Assembly: GCA_002425405.1 (NCBI GenBank)
Contig: DIME01000116.1
Span: forward strand, 1-7,247
Reading direction: 5' to 3'
Origin: Candidatus Accumulibacter vicinus
GTDB lineage: Bacteria; Pseudomonadota; Gammaproteobacteria; Burkholderiales; Rhodocyclaceae
Length of the DNA: 7,247 nt
Shown: positions 1 to 6,342 of the stretch, piece by piece
Position numbering within the stretch: position 1 is the first letter of the stretch
How the letters are laid out: every line of letters begins with the position of its first letter
Notes under the pieces: generated by a model
The model's database searches: none
The model's input: only the letters and a program-made list of their open reading frames with translations
Told to the model about the DNA's origin: nothing
Translations under genes and position numbers: made by a program

Positions 1-922
1 CGGCGACGTCGGTGGCGACCAGTACCAGTACCGAACCGTCCTTGAAGGCTTCGAGCGCTTTCAGGCGCTCCTGCTGGCTCTTGTCGCCATGGATCGAGTC
101 GGCGGCAATCCCGGCCTTTTGCAGTTCGCGGGCGAGCCGGTTGGTTTCGATCTTGGTGCGGGTGAACACCAGCACCTGATTGAAATCGGCCGACTTCAGG
201 AGTTTGACCAGCAGCGCGCGCTTGGCCTCGGCCGCCACCGGGTGGACGCGGTGGGTGATCGTCTCGGACACGGTGTTGCGCCTGGCCACTTCGACCAGCA
301 CCGGCGACTTGAGCATGCCGTCGGCCAGTTTCTTGATCTCTTCCGAGAACGTCGCCGAGAACAGCAGGCTCTGCCGCTGCCTGGGCAGCAGGTTGATGAT
401 GCGCGTGACGTCGGGGACGAAGCCCATGTCGAGCATTCGATCCGCCTCATCGAGCACGAGCGCCTGCACGCTGGCGAAGTTGAGGCACTTTTGTTCAAAG
501 AGATCGAGCAGCCGGCCGGGGGTCGCCACCAGCACCTCGACTCCACAGCGGATCTCGGCGATCTGCGGCTTGATGTCGACCCCCCCGAAAACGCAACAAC
601 TCCGGATCGGAACATGCCTGCTGTAGGTCTTGACCGACTCGTGCACCTGGATCGCCAGTTCGCGCGTTGGCGCCAGCATCAGCACCCGTACCGGATGGCG
701 CGCGGGTGATGGACTCGGGCTGGCGAAGGCAAGAATGCGTTGCAGCAGCGGCAGCGTGAAAGCAGCCGTCTTGCCGGTACCCGTTTGTGCCCCACCCATC
801 AGATCAAGGCCCGCAAGGATCACCGGTATCGCTTGTACCTGGATTGGCGTGGGCTCGGTGTAACCCTGGTCGGCCAGGGCTCTCAGGAGATCAGGCGCCA
901 GGCCCAGTTCATCAAAACGCAT
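1..922 (-). CDS. rhlE: RhlE-type DEAD-box ATP-dependent RNA helicase, N-terminal 307 residues (3' end outside window)
   Basis: ATP-dependent RNA helicase that remodels structured RNA in the cytoplasm; RhlE proteins are linked to ribosome maturation and RNA decay. Reading from ATG at 922-920, the motifs appear in order: Q motif (F3, PTPIQ at 24-28), Walker A AQTGTGKT (45-52), Ia PTRELA (85-90), the GG motif (113-114), Ib TPGRLLD (134-140), DEAD (158-161), SAT (189-191), motif IV VLVFTRTK (250-257), and the beginning of motif V (VATDVA, 302-307), where the window ends. The MRFDELGL start is typical of the family. An AAGGG Shine-Dalgarno lies 8 nt upstream (935-931). The run of seven C (580-586) keeps the frame, giving FGGVD, so no frameshift is present. 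The gene lies downstream of the DUF1631 gene on the same strand but has its own promoter candidate. Assignment to DEAD-box is certain from the motifs; RhlE rather than another DEAD-box subgroup is a judgement from overall resemblance. Confidence 0.93.
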   Translation of the reverse strand, partial: MRFDELGLAPDLLRALADQGYTEPTPIQVQAIPVILAGLDLMGGAQTGTGKTAAFTLPLLQRILAFASPSPSPARHPVRVLMLAPTRELAIQVHESVKTYSRHVPIRSCCVFGGVDIKPQIAEIRCGVEVLVATPGRLLDLFEQKCLNFASVQALVLDEADRMLDMGFVPDVTRIINLLPRQRQSLLFSATFSEEIKKLADGMLKSPVLVEVARRNTVSETITHRVHPVAAEAKRALLVKLLKSADFNQVLVFTRTKIETNRLARELQKAGIAADSIHGDKSQQERLKALEAFKDGSVLVLVATDVA

Positions 923-974
923 CCGCAGAACCCTTAAATCAGTCAAAAATCAATTGCATAATAGCGATGGGCGA

Positions 975-980
975 ATTATA
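975..980 (-). promoter_or_regulatory. -10 element of the probable rhlE promoter
   Basis: On the minus strand a perfect TATAAT lies at 980-975 within GTATAATTCG, about 53 nt upstream of the helicase ATG. No good TTGACA match sits 16-18 nt further upstream; the -35 position falls in a GC-rich stretch around 998-1003. Transcription would begin near 968, giving a leader of roughly 45 nt that contains the AAGGG ribosome binding site at 935-931. The perfect -10 and sensible geometry support it; the poor -35 is the weak point. Confidence 0.55.
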
Positions 981-998
981 CATCGATTGCAGATCGGT

Positions 999-1025
999 GC
1001 CCGGCTTTGCGCGAGCGCCCGGCTT
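999..1025. repeat. Two 9-bp direct repeats upstream of the rhlE promoter
   Basis: GCCCGGCTT occurs at 999-1007 and again at 1017-1025 (18-nt period, nearly two helical turns). The first copy covers the expected -35 region of the helicase promoter. This could be a binding site for a regulator, or chance in GC-rich DNA. The short GCGC-GA-GCGC stem between the copies (1009-1018) has no T tract, so it does not look like a terminator for the DUF1631 gene. Confidence 0.35.
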
Positions 1026-1032
1026 GCCGCGG

Positions 1033-3078
1033 TCAGCGCCGCTTCAGGAGCTCGAGCGCACGCTCTGCAGCAGCGTCGAACACGGCGATACGCGAAACGA
1101 TCCGGGCGTGGCCTGAGCGTAGCTGCTGATCGAGGGTGGCGCGTGGCATGGCCACTGCGTAGCTCCACTCCGGGTTGAACAACAGAACCCTTCCCGAGGC
1201 CGGGCTTTGCCAGCAGCAGAGACCACACGACGACTCCTGAGGCGAGACCATGAAACGCAGCCAGTCGCCCACCGGACTCCTGCCAGCCGGGGCCCTTGGG
1301 GGCGCCTGGCTGCCGACCGGATCGGGCAGATAACGGAGCTGTTGCCCGTTACGATCGCGCAGGAGGGTCTCGGCCATCGGCTTGCTTGCCTGCGCGCCCG
1401 GCGGGCGTTCGAGTAGCGCCTGGTTGCGCAAGGCACGGGTCTGCAGATTGAACAAGGTGTCGAGAAAGGGTTTTCTCTCGGAGGCCGCGACACCGATGGC
1501 GTCCAGCCCGGCGCTGATTCGCCCAAGCAGCGATGAGGCCAGCCCGGCAAGGCGTTTACGTTCCTCGGCGGTCTGTTTCGGGAGCACGCTCCAGATCAGT
1601 TCGTCGGCAGTGTGGCTGTCCTCCTGCCAGCGTTTTCCCTGAGTTCCGCCCTCCGCCGCGGCGGCGACCATGACTCGCCACCAGTATTGCTCAAGAAACG
1701 ATGCAATTTCCGGCGAACCGGTTCGCGCCAGACTGAGGCGCAGCCAGTGGTCGGCGAGCAGCATCGCGTATTGCCGGTTTTCGTGCTCAAGCACGGTCTG
1801 CACATGCATTCCGGCCGCCTCCCGAACGGCCTGATCACGCTGCCTGATCAGCAGGTCGAGTTCCGCCAGTTGGGGCTCAAGCGAGCCATCCTGTTCGAGC
1901 ACCCGGCGGGCGCTTACGGCCAGTTCGCTGATCCGTTGGCAGACCGGATGATTCGACCCCTGCGGCAGACCAACGCCGGCCCGCGCCATGCGATTGATCA
2001 GCGAGCGGGCAGGATGCTGGGCGTTGGCCAACAAGGAGGGATCGATGATCGACAGTTTGAGCAGCGGGATCTGCAGCCGCCCGATCGCTTCCTTGATGGC
2101 GTCGGGCAGGTCGGCGGAGTCGAAGAGGGCCTCGAAAATCAGTGCCAGGGTGTCGAAGGCGACCGCTTCGTGTTTGCCCAGGGGCAGGTCGAGATCCTTC
2201 GCCCTGAGGGTACCCAGTGGCATGCATGAGGGGGGTGAGGCGGCGCGTGCGTCGTCAGGGCTGGCCGACAACGACCGGTTCTCGAGCGCCGTCAGGCGCT
2301 CAGACAGATGGTTGAGCATGATCAGCGCGGCGGCATCGAGCGTGGGATTTCCCGATCCCGCGGCGTGGTGAGCAAGCTGCGGGACGGTCGACCGATCCGC
2401 ATCGAGTTGCTGGCTGATCGCCTGTTGCAGGGCCGACAGGGGGTCGCCGGAGGGTGCCCGGCTGGTTCTGGGATCGGTGGTGCCCGACGGGTTTTGTCCT
2501 GTTGGCGCTGGCCCGATGCCGTAGCCTGCCAGCAGGCCGTCCATTTCGCCATAGAGTCCGGAGATCTGTTGGCAGAGGCCCTGTTCGAGCCGGTCGAGCA
2601 GCGCCAGCGTTGGCTCGAGACCCCCGCCGGCGTGTCTGCAGATCGCCCACAAGCCAAGACAGATCGCTTCCGGTCCAGCCGGATGGGTGGTCTCGCTCAT
2701 CGCCGGCCGGGAGAGCAAGGTCATGTAGCGCGACTGACAGCGCCACAGGTTGCGACCGCCAGCCTCGCGCAAGCGAGTGATCAGGGCGTTGATCCGGATG
2801 TCCAGCTCAAGGTCATCGTCACCCATCAGGGTCAGGCGCGAGGCGGTCAGGTTGGTGCGCTGATCGGCATCCTCATCCGAATCGGATGCGCTGGCCAACT
2901 CGTCATGCGCTGTCCCGACTTCCTGAGCGAAGGCCGCGAGCACGGCCGGTACGCGTATCCCGCACTGCCTGATGATGTCGGTGAGTCGGCGCTGAAAGAG
3001 TTCCTTGCCGGCACAGAGAATGACGAAGCGATCTTCGCCTGTTTCTGGTGCTTGCGGCAGAGGGCTTCGATCAGACAT
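1033..3078 (-). CDS. DUF1631 family protein, 681 aa
   Basis: A protein of unknown biochemical role. It matches the DUF1631 pattern as I know it: an N-terminal helical region with a DDDLELDIRINALITRL segment (about 86-102) followed by LWRCQSRYMTLL (111-122), a variable Pro/Ser/Gly-rich linker (about 185-212), a long helical middle, and a C-terminal beta-rich tail (about 604-681) with the family signature of a W-x-SP strand, an LLFNPE strand, and LDQQLRSGHARIV. The tail looks PilZ-like, which is inference. No signal peptide or membrane segment is visible, so it is probably cytoplasmic. Some databases label family members thymidine phosphorylase; nothing here supports that. The reading frame extends upstream to a TTG at 3135, but that TTG lies upstream of the likely transcription start and has no ribosome binding site. 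ATG at 3078-3076 (MSDRSPL) is preferred, although its own Shine-Dalgarno is also weak. The gene ends 110 bp before rhlE on the same strand, so read-through into rhlE is possible. The CGLCC cluster in the tail (618-622) is unusual. Confidence 0.88.
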   Translation of the reverse strand: MSDRSPLPQAPETGEDRFVILCAGKELFQRRLTDIIRQCGIRVPAVLAAFAQEVGTAHDELASASDSDEDADQRTNLTASRLTLMGDDDLELDIRINALITRLREAGGRNLWRCQSRYMTLLSRPAMSETTHPAGPEAICLGLWAICRHAGGGLEPTLALLDRLEQGLCQQISGLYGEMDGLLAGYGIGPAPTGQNPSGTTDPRTSRAPSGDPLSALQQAISQQLDADRSTVPQLAHHAAGSGNPTLDAAALIMLNHLSERLTALENRSLSASPDDARAASPPSCMPLGTLRAKDLDLPLGKHEAVAFDTLALIFEALFDSADLPDAIKEAIGRLQIPLLKLSIIDPSLLANAQHPARSLINRMARAGVGLPQGSNHPVCQRISELAVSARRVLEQDGSLEPQLAELDLLIRQRDQAVREAAGMHVQTVLEHENRQYAMLLADHWLRLSLARTGSPEIASFLEQYWWRVMVAAAAEGGTQGKRWQEDSHTADELIWSVLPKQTAEERKRLAGLASSLLGRISAGLDAIGVAASERKPFLDTLFNLQTRALRNQALLERPPGAQASKPMAETLLRDRNGQQLRYLPDPVGSQAPPRAPAGRSPVGDWLRFMVSPQESSCGLCCWQSPASGRVLLFNPEWSYAVAMPRATLDQQLRSGHARIVSRIAVFDAAAERALELLKRR

Positions 3079-3118
3079 GCAGGGCGGGCCAGGCGACGGG
3101 AGGGGTTGCAACCTGTCT

Positions 3119-3124
3119 ATTGTA
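3119..3124 (-). promoter_or_regulatory. Possible -10 element for the DUF1631 gene
   Basis: The minus strand reads TACAAT at 3124-3119, a 5-of-6 match to the consensus -10. Transcription would start near 3112, leaving about 34 nt before ATG 3078, which supports that start codon over the upstream TTG at 3135. No acceptable -35 hexamer is found 16-19 nt upstream, so this remains a weak call. Confidence 0.35.
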
Positions 3125-3260
3125 CTTGCATCCAACGGTCATGGCGATTCTGGATACCCGGGTTGGCTACCTTGAATTGACCCCGTTGCTGGCCGGCGAG
3201 GTGCTGGCAAAGGCTTCGCCATGCTGCTGGTGCGCGCAAGGCTGTCCTCCCGGTTGCATG

Positions 3261-3274
3261 GCCAGGCACCTGGC
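3261..3274. repeat. Perfect 6-bp inverted repeat
   Basis: GCCAGG-CA-CCTGGC is a perfect palindrome with a 2-nt centre, in the gap upstream of the SEFIR gene. The loop is too small and there is no T tract, so it is more likely a protein-binding site or chance than a terminator. Confidence 0.35.
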
Positions 3275-3340
3275 GCGGCGCCGGTGCTTGATCCGTCCGG
3301 AGGGACACATCCGTGCTGGCTGAATCGCATTTTTCGCGTT

Positions 3341-3371
3341 ACGATGGCCGACATCGGCCACGACGCATCGT
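3341..3371. repeat. Nested inverted repeat, possible operator
   Basis: TGGCCGA (3345-3351) and TCGGCCA (3354-3360) form a perfect 7-bp inverted repeat with a 2-nt centre (CA). It is flanked by a second pair, ACGATG (3341-3346) and CATCGT (3366-3371). The outer pair shares two bases with the inner left arm, so both cannot pair fully at once. The element lies about 140 bp upstream of the SEFIR start codon and overlaps the only plausible plus-strand -10 (TACGAT, 3340-3345). An operator for the operon is plausible but unproven; no regulator gene is visible in the window. Confidence 0.4.
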
Positions 3372-3508
3372 GAAATCGGGGTGGCACGCCCGTTTCCACG
3401 CGGGTTGGCCACGCCGAATGCACGCATGCGCACCAGCGGACGCGGCATCCGCCAGTTCGAAACGAGCCTCGCAGCGCCGTCCGCCGGGAGAAGAACGGGA
3501 CCCTCGTC

Positions 3509-5335
3509 ATGACCTCAGACTCGGATACCAGGCAAGGCCCCGTCGTGTTCATCAGCTATGCGCACGAAAGCGATGCGCTTCGAGCTTCGGTCAAGGCGCT
3601 GGCCGATTGGCTGGTGCAGCGCGGCTGCCGCGTCCTGACCGATCACGCTTACATTTATCGCCCGCCCGCGCCGGGGTGGCAGACATGGATGCTCGGTTGC
3701 ATCGATCAGTCCGACACCGTGCTGGTGGTCTGCACGCCCCAACTCCGCGCCTGCTACGAGAAGACGGCGGTGCCGGACTCCAGGCACGGGGCGACCTACG
3801 AAGGCGCGATCGTGACGCAGCAGATCTACGACGCCGCGATGCGCAACACCAAGTTCCAGCCGATCCTGCCCGACGACGGCGACGAGGGTGATATTCCGAC
3901 CTTCCTCAAGCCGTGGTCGAACAGGCACCGGTTTCCTGGCGGCAACGACGGAATTCTGCGCATGATTTTCGATGGAAAAAAGGATACAGGTTCCGCACCG
4001 CCTCGATTGAAGGGCGGCGCTGCGGCAGCTACCGCAGCCTGGGTGAGCGGCGCGGATCAGGAACGCCTGGCGAGCAAGCTGCTTGGCGCTCCCGCGGCGC
4101 TGCGGTTTTTTGAGTCACTGCAGCGCGAATTTGCCGATGAGTTTGCCTTGCCGAGTCCGCCGAGCGCTGCCTCGATGGTGCAAAGGTTCTCCGCATCGCC
4201 AGAGGATCAGGTCGATCGGCTGTTTTTGGTCGTGCGCCGCGCGCTGCTGGCCGTGCCGCCGACCGATGAACCGCACGTTTCTCGACGCGCGGCGGAAGAG
4301 GCTGCTGCTGCATTGTACTTCGTTGCCGCCTGCCGGCTGGTCGATCAAGCGGTTCGCACGGCAAGTGGCGGCGACTACGTACTGCATGTGCCGCGGAGCG
4401 AGCGCATCGTCTGTGCCATTATCTCCACGGCGCTTTTCGGCGGCGAAATCCGGCTGGTGCCGTCGGATGAGGCGGAGCTGCCCGCGTCCGAGTATGTCTT
4501 CAAAGTCGATGTGGCGGCTTGCGGCGACCAGATCGTCGAGGAGTTCGAGCGTGCGGTGTTTGCCGTGGTGATGGCCAACGACCGCGATACTCCGGAGGTC
4601 AGCAAGGGTTCCGGTCCGCTGCACCCTGACCACGCCAAGCGGCTCGCCGCCCGCCTGCGCAGCATTCGGCAGGTGCACCGGAATAGCCTGTCGCTGGTAG
4701 TCCATGGCCTCACACAGGCGGATGCCTGCCATGGGTTCGCTACGACATATACGGTACCCGTCATGCTGCCGGCGAGCGAGGCGACCGCCGCGCTGCTCGG
4801 AATGGACGCCGGCACGCTGCTGGCGGAAATCAGGGAATTCTGGAGCGAACTGGAAGTCTTGCGTCGCCCGGTTTCGCCACAGCATGCCGACACCCCATCC
4901 CAATCAGCCAAAGGAGAGCAATCCATGCCGTCATCCGGCCTCAATCTGAACATCAGCGGCGGCAACGCCAGTATTGCCATCAGCACCGGCGACCATTCGG
5001 TTTCGCAGACAGGCAGCGGGAACACCGCCCAGGTCGGCCATCAGGAAGGAAGCGAGCTCGCCGCGTTGCTGCCGCTCGTGCAGGAGCTTCTGCAAGCGAT
5101 CGCCGAACTGTCGTCGCCCAGAGCCCGCGAAACGCTGAAGACACACGCCGAAGTCGTCGCCGCCGGGGTCGCCAGACCGGAGAAGTCCGATCCCGGCCGC
5201 ATCAAACAGGCGCTCGACGCCATCAAGTCCGGCGCCGACATGCTCGATGACGGCGGCAGGATCATCGGCTTGTGCAACAAAGCGTATCAGGTGCTGGCTC
5301 CCGTCCTCGGCCTGCCGCCTTCTCCGCTGCCATGA
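3509..5335 (+). CDS. SEFIR-domain protein with C-terminal Gly/Asn-repeat and helical module, 608 aa
   Basis: Probable effector or signalling protein of a conflict operon. Residues 12-153 are a SEFIR domain (TIR-related): strand VFISYA (13-17 core) with H19, D45 at the end of the second strand, PGWQTWM (55-61), strand VLVVCTP (71-77), YEG (97-99), strand FQPILP (116-121) and IPTFLKPW (129-136). E98 is a candidate for the acidic residue that acts in NAD-cleaving TIR domains; that is inference. Residues 180-250 look all-helical. Residues 255-450 are alpha/beta and I do not recognise them. A polar linker (452-472) leads into a Gly/Asn/Ser-rich repeat (478-513) and a helical tail (514-600). There is no signal peptide or membrane segment. 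The ATG at 3509 has only a weak, distant purine stretch upstream (GGGAGAAG about 20 nt away), but the SEFIR fold begins right after it. The gene overlaps the ATPase gene by ATGA. Bacterial SEFIR proteins include anti-phage factors; the role here is inferred from neighbours. Confidence 0.9.
   Translation: MTSDSDTRQGPVVFISYAHESDALRASVKALADWLVQRGCRVLTDHAYIYRPPAPGWQTWMLGCIDQSDTVLVVCTPQLRACYEKTAVPDSRHGATYEGAIVTQQIYDAAMRNTKFQPILPDDGDEGDIPTFLKPWSNRHRFPGGNDGILRMIFDGKKDTGSAPPRLKGGAAAATAAWVSGADQERLASKLLGAPAALRFFESLQREFADEFALPSPPSAASMVQRFSASPEDQVDRLFLVVRRALLAVPPTDEPHVSRRAAEEAAAALYFVAACRLVDQAVRTASGGDYVLHVPRSERIVCAIISTALFGGEIRLVPSDEAELPASEYVFKVDVAACGDQIVEEFERAVFAVVMANDRDTPEVSKGSGPLHPDHAKRLAARLRSIRQVHRNSLSLVVHGLTQADACHGFATTYTVPVMLPASEATAALLGMDAGTLLAEIREFWSELEVLRRPVSPQHADTPSQSAKGEQSMPSSGLNLNISGGNASIAISTGDHSVSQTGSGNTAQVGHQEGSELAALLPLVQELLQAIAELSSPRARETLKTHAEVVAAGVARPEKSDPGRIKQALDAIKSGADMLDDGGRIIGLCNKAYQVLAPVLGLPPSPLP
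4910..4927 (+). promoter_or_regulatory. Strong internal ribosome binding site and in-frame ATG inside the SEFIR gene
   Basis: AAAGGAG at 4910-4916 is followed after 8 nt by ATG at 4925-4927, which is codon 473 of the SEFIR frame (1416 nt from the first ATG, exactly 472 codons). This is by far the best Shine-Dalgarno in the operon; the annotated starts of all three genes have weak or no match. The site lies exactly in the polar linker between the alpha/beta region and the C-terminal module, where an independent start makes structural sense. It could also be chance, since Lys-Gly-Glu can encode AAAGGAG. Confidence 0.5.
4925..5335 (+). other. C-terminal module of the SEFIR protein, possibly also made as a free 136-aa protein
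   Basis: From M473 onward the protein changes character. Residues 478-513 contain repeating G-x-N/H units (SGGNAS, STGDHS, GSGNTAQVGHQ) alternating with short polar-hydrophobic strands, as in beta-arch or beta-solenoid repeats. A predicted helical bundle follows (about 514-532, 535-556, 562-580 and 583-599), ending in a hydrophobic APVLGLP tail. As far as I recall, similar Gly/Asn-repeat plus helix tails occur on otherwise unrelated bacterial conflict proteins and may mediate self-association; this is recollection, not a search. With the internal ribosome binding site at 4910-4916, a separate 136-aa product is plausible. It would share the stop codon and the ATGA overlap with the ATPase gene, so internal initiation could also drive translation of the ATPase. 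Confidence 0.45.
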
Positions 5336-6342
5336 CCCAGATTCCTGCCAACCCCTTCGTCGCCCTGCAGCCCGATAGCGAACTCGGCCTGCCCGAGAGC
5401 GAGCACTTTTCCGCCGCCGGCCACTGGTGGAGCCAGCCGGAGATCGACGCGCTGATCCTCGCCTACGCGGCGCGCCGGCCGCTGCTGGTGCGCGGCGAAG
5501 CCGGCAGCGGCAAGAGCCAGATCGCGCGCTGCGCGGCGCGGGTGCTCGGCGACGCACCGCTGCTGGTCGAAGTGATCCATCCGCGCTTCGAGGCGCTGGA
5601 CCTGCTGTATCGCGTCGATGCCGTCGAGCGCCTGGCCGACGCCGAGCTCAAGCGCCTCGACGAAAGCCACGAAAAATACGTCAAGCACGGCCGGTTGTGG
5701 CAGGCGATGGAGCTTGCGCGCGCCGGCGCGCCGCTGCCGGTGCTGCTGATCGACGAAATCGACAAGGCCGACGCCGATGTCCCGAACGCGCTGCTCGACG
5801 TGCTCGGCAACCGCAGCTTCCAGGTGCCGCCGCTCGCGCACCGCGTCGTGCGCGCCGCCGGCGGCCGGCTGCCGCTGATCATCCTGACCACCAACGAGGA
5901 GCGCGAGCTGCCCGCCGCCTTCGTCCGCCGCTGTGTCGTGCTCAACGTCAACCCGCCGGCGCACGAGACGCCGCAGGGCGACGAAGCGTTCATTGACTGG
6001 CTGGTCACCCGCGGCCGGATGCATCGCCAGCTCACGATCGCCGAAGAAGCGCGCCGGCTCGCCGCACGGCAGGTGCTGGCCGACCGCAAGGTGGCGATCG
6101 GGCTGGGCTATCCGAAGGTCGGACTGGCCGAATACATCGACCTGCTCAGCGCGCTGCACGAATTGACGCAGGCCACGCCGGAGCAAGCGCGTACGGACGA
6201 ACAAATCCACTGGCTGCAGCGGCTGGCCGCCTACGCGCTGGTGAAGAACGCCGACCAGCCGCAGGATCGCCCGCCAGTCACCTCGGCCTCCGCAGCGGCC
6301 TCGGCGACGCCGGCAGACGATGCCGAGCGGGCGAACGGGTGA
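5332..6342 (+). CDS. MoxR-family AAA+ ATPase, 336 aa
   Basis: ATP-driven chaperone-like ATPase of the MoxR branch of AAA+ proteins, which typically act with a vWA-domain partner encoded next door. Visible motifs: Walker A GEAGSGKS (55-62), the family strand after it ending in DLLYRVDAVERL (90-101), Walker B VLLIDEID (137-144), sensor 1 LTTNEE (185-190) with N188, the arginine-finger region FVRRC (197-201), and a C-terminal lid helix region (about 235-305) with a candidate sensor 2 around K262. The last 27 residues are a disordered Pro/Ala/Ser tail. All catalytic residues are present, so it should be active, and it is soluble. ATG at 5332 overlaps the SEFIR stop (ATGA) and has no Shine-Dalgarno, pointing to translational coupling; an upstream in-frame start at 5272 would run far into the SEFIR gene and is less likely. 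The stop overlaps the next gene's GTG (GTGA). Confidence 0.93.
   Translation: MTQIPANPFVALQPDSELGLPESEHFSAAGHWWSQPEIDALILAYAARRPLLVRGEAGSGKSQIARCAARVLGDAPLLVEVIHPRFEALDLLYRVDAVERLADAELKRLDESHEKYVKHGRLWQAMELARAGAPLPVLLIDEIDKADADVPNALLDVLGNRSFQVPPLAHRVVRAAGGRLPLIILTTNEERELPAAFVRRCVVLNVNPPAHETPQGDEAFIDWLVTRGRMHRQLTIAEEARRLAARQVLADRKVAIGLGYPKVGLAEYIDLLSALHELTQATPEQARTDEQIHWLQRLAAYALVKNADQPQDRPPVTSASAAASATPADDAERANG

Larger units (their letters stand above)
3079..3508. other. Divergent intergenic region, no convincing gene
   Basis: This 430-bp gap separates the leftward housekeeping genes from the rightward SEFIR operon and must carry promoters for both directions. I see a weak minus-strand promoter candidate near 3119-3124 and two palindromes (3261-3274 and 3341-3371). 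No plus-strand promoter for the operon stands out: TACGAT at 3340-3345 is a 4-of-6 match to -10 but has no -35. Short open frames on the minus strand (3448-3167 and 3552-3139) show Arg/Pro/Ser-rich composition, no ribosome binding site and no recognisable fold, so they are not called. No tRNA, insertion-sequence end or attachment site was found. Confidence 0.7.

Noticed and set aside
580..586. Seven-C run in the helicase gene as a possible frameshift, since a separate minus-strand frame (615-196) opens nearby
   Set aside because: Translating through the run in the helicase frame gives the expected FGGVDIKPQ motif and all later DEAD-box motifs, so the frame is intact and the other frame is a shadow.
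1001..1032. Terminator between the DUF1631 gene and rhlE
   Set aside because: Only a 4-bp GCGC stem and no T tract on the transcribed strand.
3079..3135. Longer DUF1631 start at TTG 3135, adding 19 residues
   Set aside because: It has no ribosome binding site, adds a Pro-rich stretch unlike a domain, and lies upstream of the likely transcription start; ATG 3078 is preferred.
3139..3552. Minus-strand frames in the divergent gap (137 aa and 93 aa)
   Set aside because: Arg/Ser/Pro-rich composition, no ribosome binding site, no recognisable fold, and the longer one overlaps the SEFIR start. They look like chance open frames in GC-rich DNA.
4115..4903. 262-aa minus-strand open frame antisense to the SEFIR gene
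   Set aside because: It mirrors the sense codons, has an Arg/Gly-rich random character and no motifs; the sense strand carries the SEFIR gene.
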